Of a stretch of DNA of 64,000 bases, positions 1 through 8,025 are shown one piece after another. The stretch comes from JADKAC01 sp964492065 (lineage in GTDB: Bacteria > Bacteroidota > Bacteroidia > Chitinophagales > BACL12): the NCBI GenBank assembly GCA_964492065.1, contig CAZBHH010000001.1, positions 124,001-188,000 on the forward strand. Reading direction: 5' to 3'. The position numbers and the translations under genes were made by a program. Every line of letters begins with the position of its first letter. The first letter of the stretch is position 1. The notes under the pieces were generated by a model that ran no database searches, was not told where the DNA came from, and worked only from the letters and a program-made list of their open reading frames with translations.

Positions 1-511
1 ACAATCTGAGACGCAATACAGCTATTTCAACGTGGATATTTACCAGACACTCGGCATACAACTGCAATCGGAATTTTCCTGGCAGCATTTCAGAACCTCG
101 TTGGGAGCTGCCTACACGGGAAGATATAATCAACTGGCTGAGGAATTTGCAATGGTGCAGTTTGACTGGTCTCCCGAGTTGCAATACAACTTATACTACG
201 AATGGCAGGGATTCTCGGCCGCATTCTTTTATAAATACACCGGCGCCTTGCCGTTAATTTCAACAGATGCTGAAGGCACTCCGGTAAAGACGCTGATAGC
301 AGGTTATTCGCTTGCCGATATTTCGCTCACGAGAGTACTGTGGGACGGCAAGTGCGGCATTTCTCTCGGTTGCAAGAATATATTTGACGTAGTAAATATT
401 GCGAGCTCCGTTCCGGGTAGTGCACATTCTTCCGGCAGCAACAGTATTTCCATCGGAATGGGGCGCACGTATTTTCTCAAATTCGATATTCACTTCAATT
501 CCGGCAGATGA
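1..511 (+). CDS. TonB-dependent outer membrane receptor, C-terminal part (5' truncated by window)
   Basis: The reading frame is already open at base 2, so the gene begins upstream of the window; the GTG at 32 is not a real start. The visible 169 or so residues alternate short aromatic-rich beta strands with polar loops, as in the last strands of a 22-stranded TonB-dependent barrel (for example repeated SLADISLTRV and GCKNIFDVVN segments; the latter resembles the G-K/V-NIFD motif of these receptors). Such receptors import iron complexes, haem or other ligands across the outer membrane using TonB-ExbBD energy. The stop codon overlaps the start of the HmuY-like gene (ATGA at 508-511), so the two are translationally coupled. 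The pairing suggests an HmuR/HmuY-type haem or metal uptake pair, but the ligand cannot be read from this fragment. Confidence 0.85.
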   Translation, partial: QSETQYSYFNVDIYQTLGIQLQSEFSWQHFRTSLGAAYTGRYNQLAEEFAMVQFDWSPELQYNLYYEWQGFSAAFFYKYTGALPLISTDAEGTPVKTLIAGYSLADISLTRVLWDGKCGISLGCKNIFDVVNIASSVPGSAHSSGSNSISIGMGRTYFLKFDIHFNSGR

Positions 512-1482
512 AAATAGTACACCTGTTGAAATCAGCTATAATCGCCGTACCCGTACTGTGCATCACGGCATGTGAAACCGTCGAATTGCCGGTACCCAAA
601 CACGAAACGGGAAATATCATCACTGCAACGGTGGATATGCATACCGATTACAGCTACCAGATATTTTACGACCTGGAAACGCATGCGGTAATCAGCCAGA
701 ATCTGAAAACAGACTGGGACCTCGGTTTTGAGACATCGCCTGCGGGCAATCGCATTATTCTCAATGCGGCAAATGCCATGTTTGCCATGAATACCGCGAA
801 TCCGGATTTCTCATCTGTCACTGACACTGCGGGGTTCGCCATGGCGAAGGTATTCGATGCGCCCACGGGCAATATGGATTCAACGGCTATTGGAAACTGG
901 CAGGAGGGGAATCCGGTGTATATCATCGACAGGGGAATCGATGCTAGCGGCATACACCGCGGCTTTCGCAAAATACAAATTCTCGCTGTTGACAGCTCTG
1001 AGTACACGGTGAAGTTCGCCGAAATGGACGGTAGCGGCGAGACCACACTTCAGATTGTGAAAGACACTCTCTATAATTTTACTTTCTTATCATTTCAGAC
1101 AAACAATACAATTCTGATTGAACCGCCTAAGACCGACTGGGACTTACTGTTTACGCAATACCTCGAGGCGCTGAACCCGCCTTACCTCGTTACGGGCTGT
1201 ATTCTCAACCGCTATAACACGGCTGCAAAGATGGATTCAACACGCAGCTTTGAAGCTATTGATTTGAATTTTATCCTGAGTCATACATTGAGCCCGCACA
1301 TCAATTCCATCGGCTACACCTGGAAGGAATACGATTTCGATGCAGCGACTTACGAGGTGTATCCCCGGATGAATTACCTGATACAGGACAGCGACGGGTT
1401 TTACTACAAACTGCATTTCCTGGATTTTTATGATCAATCGGGCAACAAGGGAAATCCGACATGGGAATTCCAAAAATTATAA
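508..1482 (+). CDS. HmuY-like lipoprotein
   Basis: A 324-residue protein with a hydrophobic N-terminus ending in the lipobox ITAC (Cys about residue 22), so a predicted outer-membrane lipoprotein. The body has the hallmarks of the HmuY family: an early KTDWDLGFE segment followed by an ILN motif and a second PKTDWDLLFTQY segment near residue 210, which look like two related all-beta halves. HmuY of Porphyromonas gingivalis binds haem and hands it to the TonB receptor HmuR; other family members bind haem differently or bind other ligands. The overlap with the upstream receptor gene supports a receptor-lipoprotein uptake pair. The haem-ligating histidines of HmuY cannot be confirmed by eye, so the ligand is left open. 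Confidence 0.75.
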   Translation: MKIVHLLKSAIIAVPVLCITACETVELPVPKHETGNIITATVDMHTDYSYQIFYDLETHAVISQNLKTDWDLGFETSPAGNRIILNAANAMFAMNTANPDFSSVTDTAGFAMAKVFDAPTGNMDSTAIGNWQEGNPVYIIDRGIDASGIHRGFRKIQILAVDSSEYTVKFAEMDGSGETTLQIVKDTLYNFTFLSFQTNNTILIEPPKTDWDLLFTQYLEALNPPYLVTGCILNRYNTAAKMDSTRSFEAIDLNFILSHTLSPHINSIGYTWKEYDFDAATYEVYPRMNYLIQDSDGFYYKLHFLDFYDQSGNKGNPTWEFQKL

Positions 1483-1506
1483 TAGCGCTTTCATTTTCTT
1501 CCCTTC

Positions 1507-1536
1507 GAATAACCGAACTTCCCGTTTCGGTTATTC
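1507..1536. terminator. Perfect 11-bp hairpin between convergent genes
   Basis: The arms 1507-1517 and 1526-1536 are exact reverse complements with an 8-nt loop. It lies between the 3' ends of the HmuY-like gene and the DUF262 gene and is the right place for a bidirectional terminator. There is no clear U-tract on the plus strand, so it may instead be a 3'-end stabilising stem. Confidence 0.55.
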
Positions 1537-1579
1537 CGATGCTTATTGGGCTCTGAGAAGCGGATACGGCAACAATCGT

Positions 1580-3268
1580 TTAATTACTTAATTCCTGTAT
1601 TTTCCAAATTGCTTTAACATGTTTTGCCAACTGCTTTTGACGGGATGCCAGTTTATCTACATTCCATGTATTGTAATGCTCAGGAATAGATCGGGTTAAT
1701 TCAAAATTTGATTTTAAATAAACTTTCTGTTTTTCCAAATACGGTTTCTGGCCACATTCAATATTCAGGTTTTTCTCCAGCAATGTGAGGTTGCCAATCC
1801 GGTATATAGATTGATTGATTTCCTCAAAGGAGAATTCTCCCCACGTCTCATCGGCGTTTTCTGGTAAAATATGTTCTATGGAGTATAAATCGCTCTCTGT
1901 ATCCATATCATTTTTATATAGGTAAAGCTCCATTTTCGAAAGGATATATCGCACTAATTTATGGTTGCGGGTAGTATTCTTAAATTCCTTGGTGGCAAAA
2001 CTGGTTTCAAAATTTGCATCGTTTACATAAATACTTTGAAAGTCAGTGGCCTCAAAATGTTGATGCCTTACAATTTTCAGTGCAACCGCATTGTAAACAT
2101 CTTCCTGTACATTCGGGTTTAAGCCGCCTATAATATTGTACCTGAAGGAAATGACCGAACATATTTTTGCCAACCTCCGAAAACTCTCCATGTTTAAATT
2201 CTTAAGCGCAGACAGGAACAGCGAGTTGGTTTGTCGAATCTGAAACAATTTTAGCTCCTTCAGCGATCTACTTATTTCTGGCTTATCCCGCCAATACACG
2301 TCTTCCGGATTTTGTATTGCCAAATAAATATCTACGGTATCGTTAAGGCTCCGAACTAATTCAAACACCGCTTCTTTGGTTGTTATACTATTTCTGATGG
2401 TTTTAAACAGGTTTTTTTTACCCACAGATTTATTTTTACTGTTCCAGTAATAGCGCAGGTAGTCCTCCACTTTTTGATCGCCTAACTTACCGACGATTTT
2501 ACTCCAGATATTTTCAAGTTCCTCAACTTCAGAAATGTGAGGACCGGTTTCATCGACAACCGAAAACAGGTGATTTTTCAGCAAATCCGATGAGGACAAT
2601 TGCACGCCTCTTGAATTGAGCGTCTCAAACACTTTAAATGCATTTAATTGATCGGTAACTTCAATTACCGTAAAATACAATTTGTCAACAATGTTATCAA
2701 TAAAAGCGGCCAATTGTTCACCTGTTTTAAAATCCGCCTGTATTCTCTCATAATACCAGAGAAAACATTCTCTCATGTGTTTTTCCGAGTTATTGGTATT
2801 TCTCAGTGGCAATTCCTTAAGGAGTACCAAATGCTGCCTGTAATAATCATCGCTGTTGCGGTTTAATGTAAGTTTATTATTTGAGATTAGAGTTACCGGA
2901 TCGACATAGCCTATATAACTATTCATCAGACTTTCCCTTCGTTTCATATTGTTGTCCGGGTCAATGCCCGCCTCTGTAAATTTTTTCAGGCACTTTAGCG
3001 TTGCGAGAATCAACAAACTCATCGTAGTCAGCCTTTGCTGTCCGTCAATAACCTGGAAATCTTTATTATTATTCGTCTGAAGTACCAAATAGCCCATGTA
3101 ATGTTCGGATTCTTCATCGGTTAATAGCAACTGTATATCCTGCCAAAGATCATCCCATTGTTCCACCTCCCAGGTATAGTCTCTTTGAAATTTTGGAATT
3201 ACATACCGGATGCCATTACCCATTAACTGACGGTAGGTTTTATTAGAGGTACCCTGTATCCCTTTCAT
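1580..3268 (-). CDS. DUF262-DUF1524 protein, GmrSD-type (type IV) restriction-like nuclease
   Basis: A 562-residue protein with the two domains of the GmrS/GmrD class fused in one chain. The N-terminal DUF262 (ParB-like, NTPase) domain shows IPKFQRDYTW at residues 24-33 and the DGQQR motif at 75-79. The C-terminal DUF1524 (HNH-type nuclease) domain shows SIEHILPEN around His466, followed by the RIGNLTLLE segment. Characterised relatives (GmrSD, BrxU, SspE) cleave modified or unprotected phage DNA in an NTP-dependent way, so a phage-defence role is likely; specificity is unknown. No methylase or BREX genes are adjacent, which fits a type IV enzyme. The gene is visibly AT-richer than its flanks, which suggests horizontal acquisition. 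Its ATG overlaps the stop of a 45-residue upstream ORF. Confidence 0.85.
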   Translation of the reverse strand: MKGIQGTSNKTYRQLMGNGIRYVIPKFQRDYTWEVEQWDDLWQDIQLLLTDEESEHYMGYLVLQTNNNKDFQVIDGQQRLTTMSLLILATLKCLKKFTEAGIDPDNNMKRRESLMNSYIGYVDPVTLISNNKLTLNRNSDDYYRQHLVLLKELPLRNTNNSEKHMRECFLWYYERIQADFKTGEQLAAFIDNIVDKLYFTVIEVTDQLNAFKVFETLNSRGVQLSSSDLLKNHLFSVVDETGPHISEVEELENIWSKIVGKLGDQKVEDYLRYYWNSKNKSVGKKNLFKTIRNSITTKEAVFELVRSLNDTVDIYLAIQNPEDVYWRDKPEISRSLKELKLFQIRQTNSLFLSALKNLNMESFRRLAKICSVISFRYNIIGGLNPNVQEDVYNAVALKIVRHQHFEATDFQSIYVNDANFETSFATKEFKNTTRNHKLVRYILSKMELYLYKNDMDTESDLYSIEHILPENADETWGEFSFEEINQSIYRIGNLTLLEKNLNIECGQKPYLEKQKVYLKSNFELTRSIPEHYNTWNVDKLASRQKQLAKHVKAIWKIQELSN

Positions 3269-3402
3269 AATTTATCGTTAAAAGTTTTCTGAGACTTCAT
3301 TTGTTCCCACACCATATGCTGCGTACTTGTATCCGGAATTATCCCGGTATTACAATTATCATCTTGGATCAATATTTGAATAATCTCTTTGGGCGTTTTC
3401 AT
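3265..3402 (-). CDS. Short ORF (45 aa) translationally coupled to the DUF262-DUF1524 gene
   Basis: Reading the minus strand from the ATG at 3402 gives an uninterrupted 45-codon frame (begins MKTPKEIIQI, ends KTFNDKL) whose TGA overlaps the ATG of the downstream nuclease gene as ATGA. An in-frame stop just upstream (3435-3433) fixes the longest ATG start. The product is polar, without a membrane segment, with one Cys and a lysine/glutamine-rich tail. I do not recognise a family. The overlap is the best argument that it is translated; it may be a small partner protein or a leader peptide that controls nuclease translation. Confidence 0.5.
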   Translation of the reverse strand: MKTPKEIIQILIQDDNCNTGIIPDTSTQHMVWEQMKSQKTFNDKL

Positions 3403-3536
3403 ATACTGTATTTTATCTTTATAAAAAAAGCTTCAAAATTTACCTCAACCAATTTTCTGCAAAAAGATATTTTACTTTCTTCTATCCTTATCAGCGCTCC
3501 TTTAACTAAAATACGCTGATTACAATCCCCAAGCTG

Positions 3537-3725
3537 TCAATTTTTGCCTAAAATAATAACTTGTTTTAAGTATTTCAAGCTTAAGGGAGTTAGGGATAAT
3601 TCTTTGTTGTAGGATTGTGTATTTGTCAATAAAAATTCTATAAAAGATATATTCAGGCCGGCATGGAGCAAAAGAATGCAATTTGTACATGGGGAATCGG
3701 CGAGGACCTGTATTTTCAAATTCAT
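3537..3725 (-). CDS. Short ORF (62 aa) overlapping the end of the RND permease gene; possible thioredoxin-fold fragment
   Basis: The ATG at 3725 overlaps the permease TGA as ATGA, so it is placed as the last cistron of the efflux operon. The start reads like the first beta strand and CxxC helix of a glutaredoxin/ArsC-like fold (KIQVLADSPCTNC, then a short helix and SFIEFLL), but the helix is too short and the rest of the fold is missing. It may be a decayed gene remnant or a chance frame in AT-rich DNA. No function is assigned. Confidence 0.25.
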   Translation of the reverse strand: MNLKIQVLADSPCTNCILLLHAGLNISFIEFLLTNTQSYNKELSLTPLSLKYLKQVIILGKN

Positions 3726-6700
3726 TTCTGTGCTTTACCCGCTTGTTTCAGTTCTTCCAGTTTTTTTCTTCCGTAGGCAATTTTTGTAATAGCGACAAAC
3801 AAGACAGGCACAATAAAGATAGCGAGTGAGGTAGCGGCCAGCATACCGCCCAAAACTGTCCAGCCTATTGTTTTCCTGGATTCGGCGGCGGCGCCGGTTG
3901 CCAAAACAAGGGGTAATACGCCAAAAATAAATGCGAGCGACGTCATCACGATAGGCCTCAGGCGCAGGCGCACGGCGGCGATTGTCGATTGAATGACATC
4001 TATGCCGCTGTCCACTCTTTCCTTTGCAAATTCGACAATCAGGATGGCGTTTTTAGCCGCCAGGCCAATCAGCGTTATCAGGCCGATTTGCGCATATATA
4101 TTATTGGAGATATCAGGCAGTAAACTCAGGGTAACAATGGAGCCAAAGGCGCCGATGGGAACGGCCAGCAACACCGAAAACGGAACCGACCAGCTCTCGT
4201 ACAACGCCACCAAAAACAGGAAGACAAAAATGACTGACAGGCCGAAAATCAGGAGCGTCTTATCTCCCGCCTGGATTTCTTCCCGCGACATACCTGAGAA
4301 CTCATAGCTGTAACCCGCGGGCAGGTAAGCATCCGCCGTTTCCTGCAGCGCACGTATAGCCTGGCCGCTGCTGTATCCCTGCGCATTGGTGCCGTTGATT
4401 TCAATGGAGCGGTTCACATTGTAATGCGAGATGGTGGCAGGGCTTTCTATCAAACGGGAAGTAATCAGTGAACCCAGCGGGATCATATTTCCCTCCGCAT
4501 TTCTGACGTAGTATTTTCCGATGGCTTCAACGGATGAGCGATACGAACTGTCTGCCTGGCTCACCACCCGGAAGTTGCGGCCGTATAAATTAAAGTCGTT
4601 GATATAGCGGCTGCCCAGCAATGCAGATAGCGTATTGTACACTTCCGAAACCGGCACACCCAGTTGTTTTGCTTTCGCACGATCCACATCCACCTGGTAT
4701 CCCGGCGTATTGGCGGTAAAGAATGTATAGGCATTATCAATTTCGGGTCGTCTGTTTACCTGCTCAATAAAATCTTTGGCGACTTTACTGAATGTGGCAA
4801 TATCATCGGCGCTGGAAGTCTGTTGTAATTGAAACGTAAACCCGGAAGATCTTCCCAAACCCGGAACGGGCGGCGGCGCCACCACCAATACCCTCGCCTC
4901 TTTCAGATCTGCCGTCGCATCCTGGATTTTTTTCAATATGCTCATGGCATCCTGTCCTTTTTCCTTCCGCACTTCCCAGGGTTTCAGCATAATCCACATC
5001 GTGCCGACATTCGATTTATTGGAACCCTGGAACACATTGAACCCCGCAAGTCCGCCGACAACGGATATTTCGGGAATTGCCTTAATGCGTTTCACAATCT
5101 CCAGCAGCATTTCGTAACTGCGCTCCGACGAAGTTGCCTCTGCCATTTCATAGGTAGCCATCAGGGTGCCTTCATCTTCCTGGGGGATAAATCCCGTCGG
5201 TTTTTTTGCAAATAAAAAAACGAGGGTAATTATTATCACCACCAACAGTCCAAATACATAGCGGGTATTTCGAATCCACAGCGCCACACCCCTGGTATAT
5301 GCAGCAGTAATTTGTCCGAAGCGATTATTAAATGCGAGGAAGAACTTTTCTAGGATATTTTTCTTATCTCTTTTGCCTTTGGACGGCCGCAACATCAGCG
5401 AGCAGAGCGCAGGTGTGAGCGATAGCGCCACGAAGGCGGATATCAGAACCGACATTGCAATAGTAATTGCAAACTGCTGATACAATCTGCCGACGATACC
5501 CGGGATAAAACCTACCGGGACGAACACCGCCGCCAGAATCAGGGCAATGGCAATAACCGGCCCCGAAATATCCTGCATAGCCCGGCGGGTTGCTTCACGT
5601 GCGGATATGTGATAGCGGTCAATATAATGTTGCGCCGCTTCCACGACGATGATGGCATCGTCAACCACAATGCCGATGGCGAGAATAAACGCAAATAAGG
5701 TAAGCGTGTTAATCGTAAATCCGAAAATGGAGAAGAACGCAAATGTGCCGATTATCGAAACGGGAATGGCGAGTACGGGTATTAATGTGGCCCGCCAGTC
5801 CTGAAGAAACAAAAACACGACGATAACCACTAACAATAATGCCTCCAGCAATGTGACGATTACCTCATCGATGGAAGCTTCGATAACGGAAACGGACTCA
5901 TTCGGTATCAGGTAATCAAAATCGCTCGGAAATGTTTTTTTCATCTCCTCCAATTTGTCGATAATGCCGTTATAAGTTTCCAGCGTATTGGCTTCGGGCG
6001 TTTGATACACTATAACGTAAGTGGCGGGCTGGCCATTCACTGTAGAGTTGTGTCCGTAATTAAACTTTCCCAACTCCACCTTTGCGACATCCTTTAAATA
6101 AACTACATTCCCGGTTTGGGGATTGCTGCGGATAATTATATTATTAAATTGTTCAACGGTATTAATGCGGCTGTTGGTGATGACATTATATTCAAAACTC
6201 TGCTGTTCTTTTTGAGGGACGCCCCCGATAGTGCCGGGTGCGATCTGGATGTTCTGTTCCTTGACGGCATTGGTAATATCTTCGGGTGTCAGCGACAGCG
6301 CTGCGAGCTTTTCGGGATTTAACCAGATGCGCATACTAAAATCATCGCCATGCGAATCGATATCGCCAACGCCTTTCACACGCTTCAGCGCATCCTGCAC
6401 ATAGATATTCACATAATTGCCGATAAATGCAGAACTATGGGTACCGTTGGGTGAATAAAATGCAAAAACCGCCAGGGCGCTCGGATTTCTTTTGCGCACG
6501 GTAATCCCCAATCGCTTCACTTCTTCGGGCAAGGTCGGAAGCGCCACATTCACCCGGTTCTGTACATCCACAGTGGCAATGTCAATATCGGTTCCCATGT
6601 CAAATACCACATTCACATTGCTGCGCCCGCTGGAGGAACTCGAACTCGTAATATAGCTCATCCCGGGCGAGCCGTTGATCTGTGTTTCCATCGGCGTGGT

Positions 6701-6886
6701 GGTAGTCTGTTCCACCGTTACGGCATCGGCGCCGATAAAATTGCCCGAGACAGAAACCGTCGGCGGTGAGATATTCGGATATTTGGAAATGGGTAAATTC
6801 AGCAGTGAGAGGATTCCCACCAACACAATTACAATCGAGATAACAATTGCCGTAACCGGCCTCTTAATAAAAGTTTCTGCAATCAT
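3722..6886 (-). CDS. RND efflux permease, HAE1 (AcrB/MexB) family
   Basis: A 1054-residue inner-membrane proton-driven drug/proton antiporter of normal HAE1 length. It starts MIAETFIKRPV, the usual RND N-terminus, and has two large periplasmic loops each following a first membrane helix. The proton-relay pair Asp409-Asp410 is in membrane helix 4 (motif GIVVDDAIIVVEAA), matching AcrB D407/D408. It pumps substrates from the periplasm or inner-membrane outer leaflet into the adaptor/outer-membrane channel encoded by the two genes upstream. It is the third gene of a minus-strand operon, 23 bp after the adaptor gene. The substrate range (drugs, dyes, bile salts) cannot be read from sequence. The HAE1 type, rather than a heavy-metal type, is clear from the DD pair and overall similarity. 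Confidence 0.95.
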   Translation of the reverse strand: MIAETFIKRPVTAIVISIVIVLVGILSLLNLPISKYPNISPPTVSVSGNFIGADAVTVEQTTTTPMETQINGSPGMSYITSSSSSSGRSNVNVVFDMGTDIDIATVDVQNRVNVALPTLPEEVKRLGITVRKRNPSALAVFAFYSPNGTHSSAFIGNYVNIYVQDALKRVKGVGDIDSHGDDFSMRIWLNPEKLAALSLTPEDITNAVKEQNIQIAPGTIGGVPQKEQQSFEYNVITNSRINTVEQFNNIIIRSNPQTGNVVYLKDVAKVELGKFNYGHNSTVNGQPATYVIVYQTPEANTLETYNGIIDKLEEMKKTFPSDFDYLIPNESVSVIEASIDEVIVTLLEALLLVVIVVFLFLQDWRATLIPVLAIPVSIIGTFAFFSIFGFTINTLTLFAFILAIGIVVDDAIIVVEAAQHYIDRYHISAREATRRAMQDISGPVIAIALILAAVFVPVGFIPGIVGRLYQQFAITIAMSVLISAFVALSLTPALCSLMLRPSKGKRDKKNILEKFFLAFNNRFGQITAAYTRGVALWIRNTRYVFGLLVVIIITLVFLFAKKPTGFIPQEDEGTLMATYEMAEATSSERSYEMLLEIVKRIKAIPEISVVGGLAGFNVFQGSNKSNVGTMWIMLKPWEVRKEKGQDAMSILKKIQDATADLKEARVLVVAPPPVPGLGRSSGFTFQLQQTSSADDIATFSKVAKDFIEQVNRRPEIDNAYTFFTANTPGYQVDVDRAKAKQLGVPVSEVYNTLSALLGSRYINDFNLYGRNFRVVSQADSSYRSSVEAIGKYYVRNAEGNMIPLGSLITSRLIESPATISHYNVNRSIEINGTNAQGYSSGQAIRALQETADAYLPAGYSYEFSGMSREEIQAGDKTLLIFGLSVIFVFLFLVALYESWSVPFSVLLAVPIGAFGSIVTLSLLPDISNNIYAQIGLITLIGLAAKNAILIVEFAKERVDSGIDVIQSTIAAVRLRLRPIVMTSLAFIFGVLPLVLATGAAAESRKTIGWTVLGGMLAATSLAIFIVPVLFVAITKIAYGRKKLEELKQAGKAQK

Positions 6887-6909
6887 GTTTCTAAACTTCT
6901 TTTTTCATA

Positions 6910-8016
6910 TTACTTACCTGCCGCTGTAATTACAGATCCTTCGTGCAATTTCTGAACGCCTTCCACGACAATTGTTTCGCCGGGTGCCAAACCTTCCAAC
7001 ACAATGACATGCTCACCCACCTGCCTGCCGGGTTTGATTTGCCGCTGGTGCACTACAGAGTTTTCATCCACCACATAGACTGTAAATTCTCCCAGCGACT
7101 CGGTCACAGATTTGTAGGGTATCAATATGTATTGCTGTGCTGTATTATTTTTAATGCGCACTGTCGTATTCATTCCGGCTTTCAGTAACTCCTTTGCATT
7201 CGCAAATATCAATCGCACCTTAATGGTACCGGTTTGCGGGTCCACTGCCCGGTCGATAAAACTGATATCGCCCGGCTCGGGATAGATTTCCTCGCCAAAG
7301 GCAATGGTTATAATAGAATCCTCCAACGCATTGCCCGCTTGTTGCAACTGTGCGATGCGGAAGATTTCCTTTTGATCAATTGCAAAATCCACCGCAATCG
7401 GGTGATCGGTGGAGACGGTATTTAAAACAGTCTGTCCGGCTACCACTGCCGTCCCCACCTTGACATGAGAGATGCCGATAGTACCGCTGAACGGCGCATA
7501 AATATCCGAGAATTTCACCTGGGCATATAAGCTGGCCACTTTTGCTTTTGCGGCATCCACCAACTTCTTTGCCGCCTCCAGATTTGCATTGGCATAATCC
7601 ACTTGCTGGCCGGCGATGGCATCTTTGCTTTTCAATTCGTTGTACCTGTCTGCATCTTTCTGCGCTTTCTCCAAATTGGCTTCCTGCACTTGCAGATCTG
7701 CCAGCGCCTGTTCGTAATTTGCCGTGTACACCTGCGCATCAATGCTGTACAACAATTGTCCTTCGGTAACATTATCGCCGTCGCGGAAATTGATGCGGGT
7801 CACATATCCGCTCACCTGCGCCCGCAGATCTATTTCATTTAATGCCGTGACTATCCCGGGGTATTCATCGTAATATTCCGCGGTTCCGGTATCTACCTTT
7901 GCAACGGTTACCGAAACGGCGTTCGCGGTGTCCGCATTGGGTTTTTCAGCGCTGCCGCAGGCGGATAACACAACAACCGCCGGAAGTATAGCCATTAAAA
8001 TATATGTATATCTCAT
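6910..8016 (-). CDS. RND efflux periplasmic adaptor (membrane fusion protein), lipoprotein
   Basis: A 368-residue AcrA/MexA-type adaptor. The N-terminus has a signal peptide with lipobox LSAC (Cys20), so it is anchored by lipid. The order is then: a biotin/lipoyl-like half (ALNEIDLRAQVSGYV near residue 58), an alpha-helical hairpin (about 95-165), the second lipoyl half (YAPFSGTIG), a beta-barrel and a membrane-proximal domain ending in GETIVVEGVQKL. It links the inner-membrane permease to the outer-membrane channel. It lies 9 bp after the outer-membrane factor gene and 23 bp before the permease gene. Confidence 0.95.
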   Translation of the reverse strand: MRYTYILMAILPAVVVLSACGSAEKPNADTANAVSVTVAKVDTGTAEYYDEYPGIVTALNEIDLRAQVSGYVTRINFRDGDNVTEGQLLYSIDAQVYTANYEQALADLQVQEANLEKAQKDADRYNELKSKDAIAGQQVDYANANLEAAKKLVDAAKAKVASLYAQVKFSDIYAPFSGTIGISHVKVGTAVVAGQTVLNTVSTDHPIAVDFAIDQKEIFRIAQLQQAGNALEDSIITIAFGEEIYPEPGDISFIDRAVDPQTGTIKVRLIFANAKELLKAGMNTTVRIKNNTAQQYILIPYKSVTESLGEFTVYVVDENSVVHQRQIKPGRQVGEHVIVLEGLAPGETIVVEGVQKLHEGSVITAAGK

Positions 8017-8025
8017 GATACTCTG

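Noticed and set aside
3301..3519. 72-codon plus-strand frame
   Set aside because: Overlaps the coupled 45-codon ORF on the other strand and an AT-rich gap; low-complexity Ile/Phe content and no coupling.
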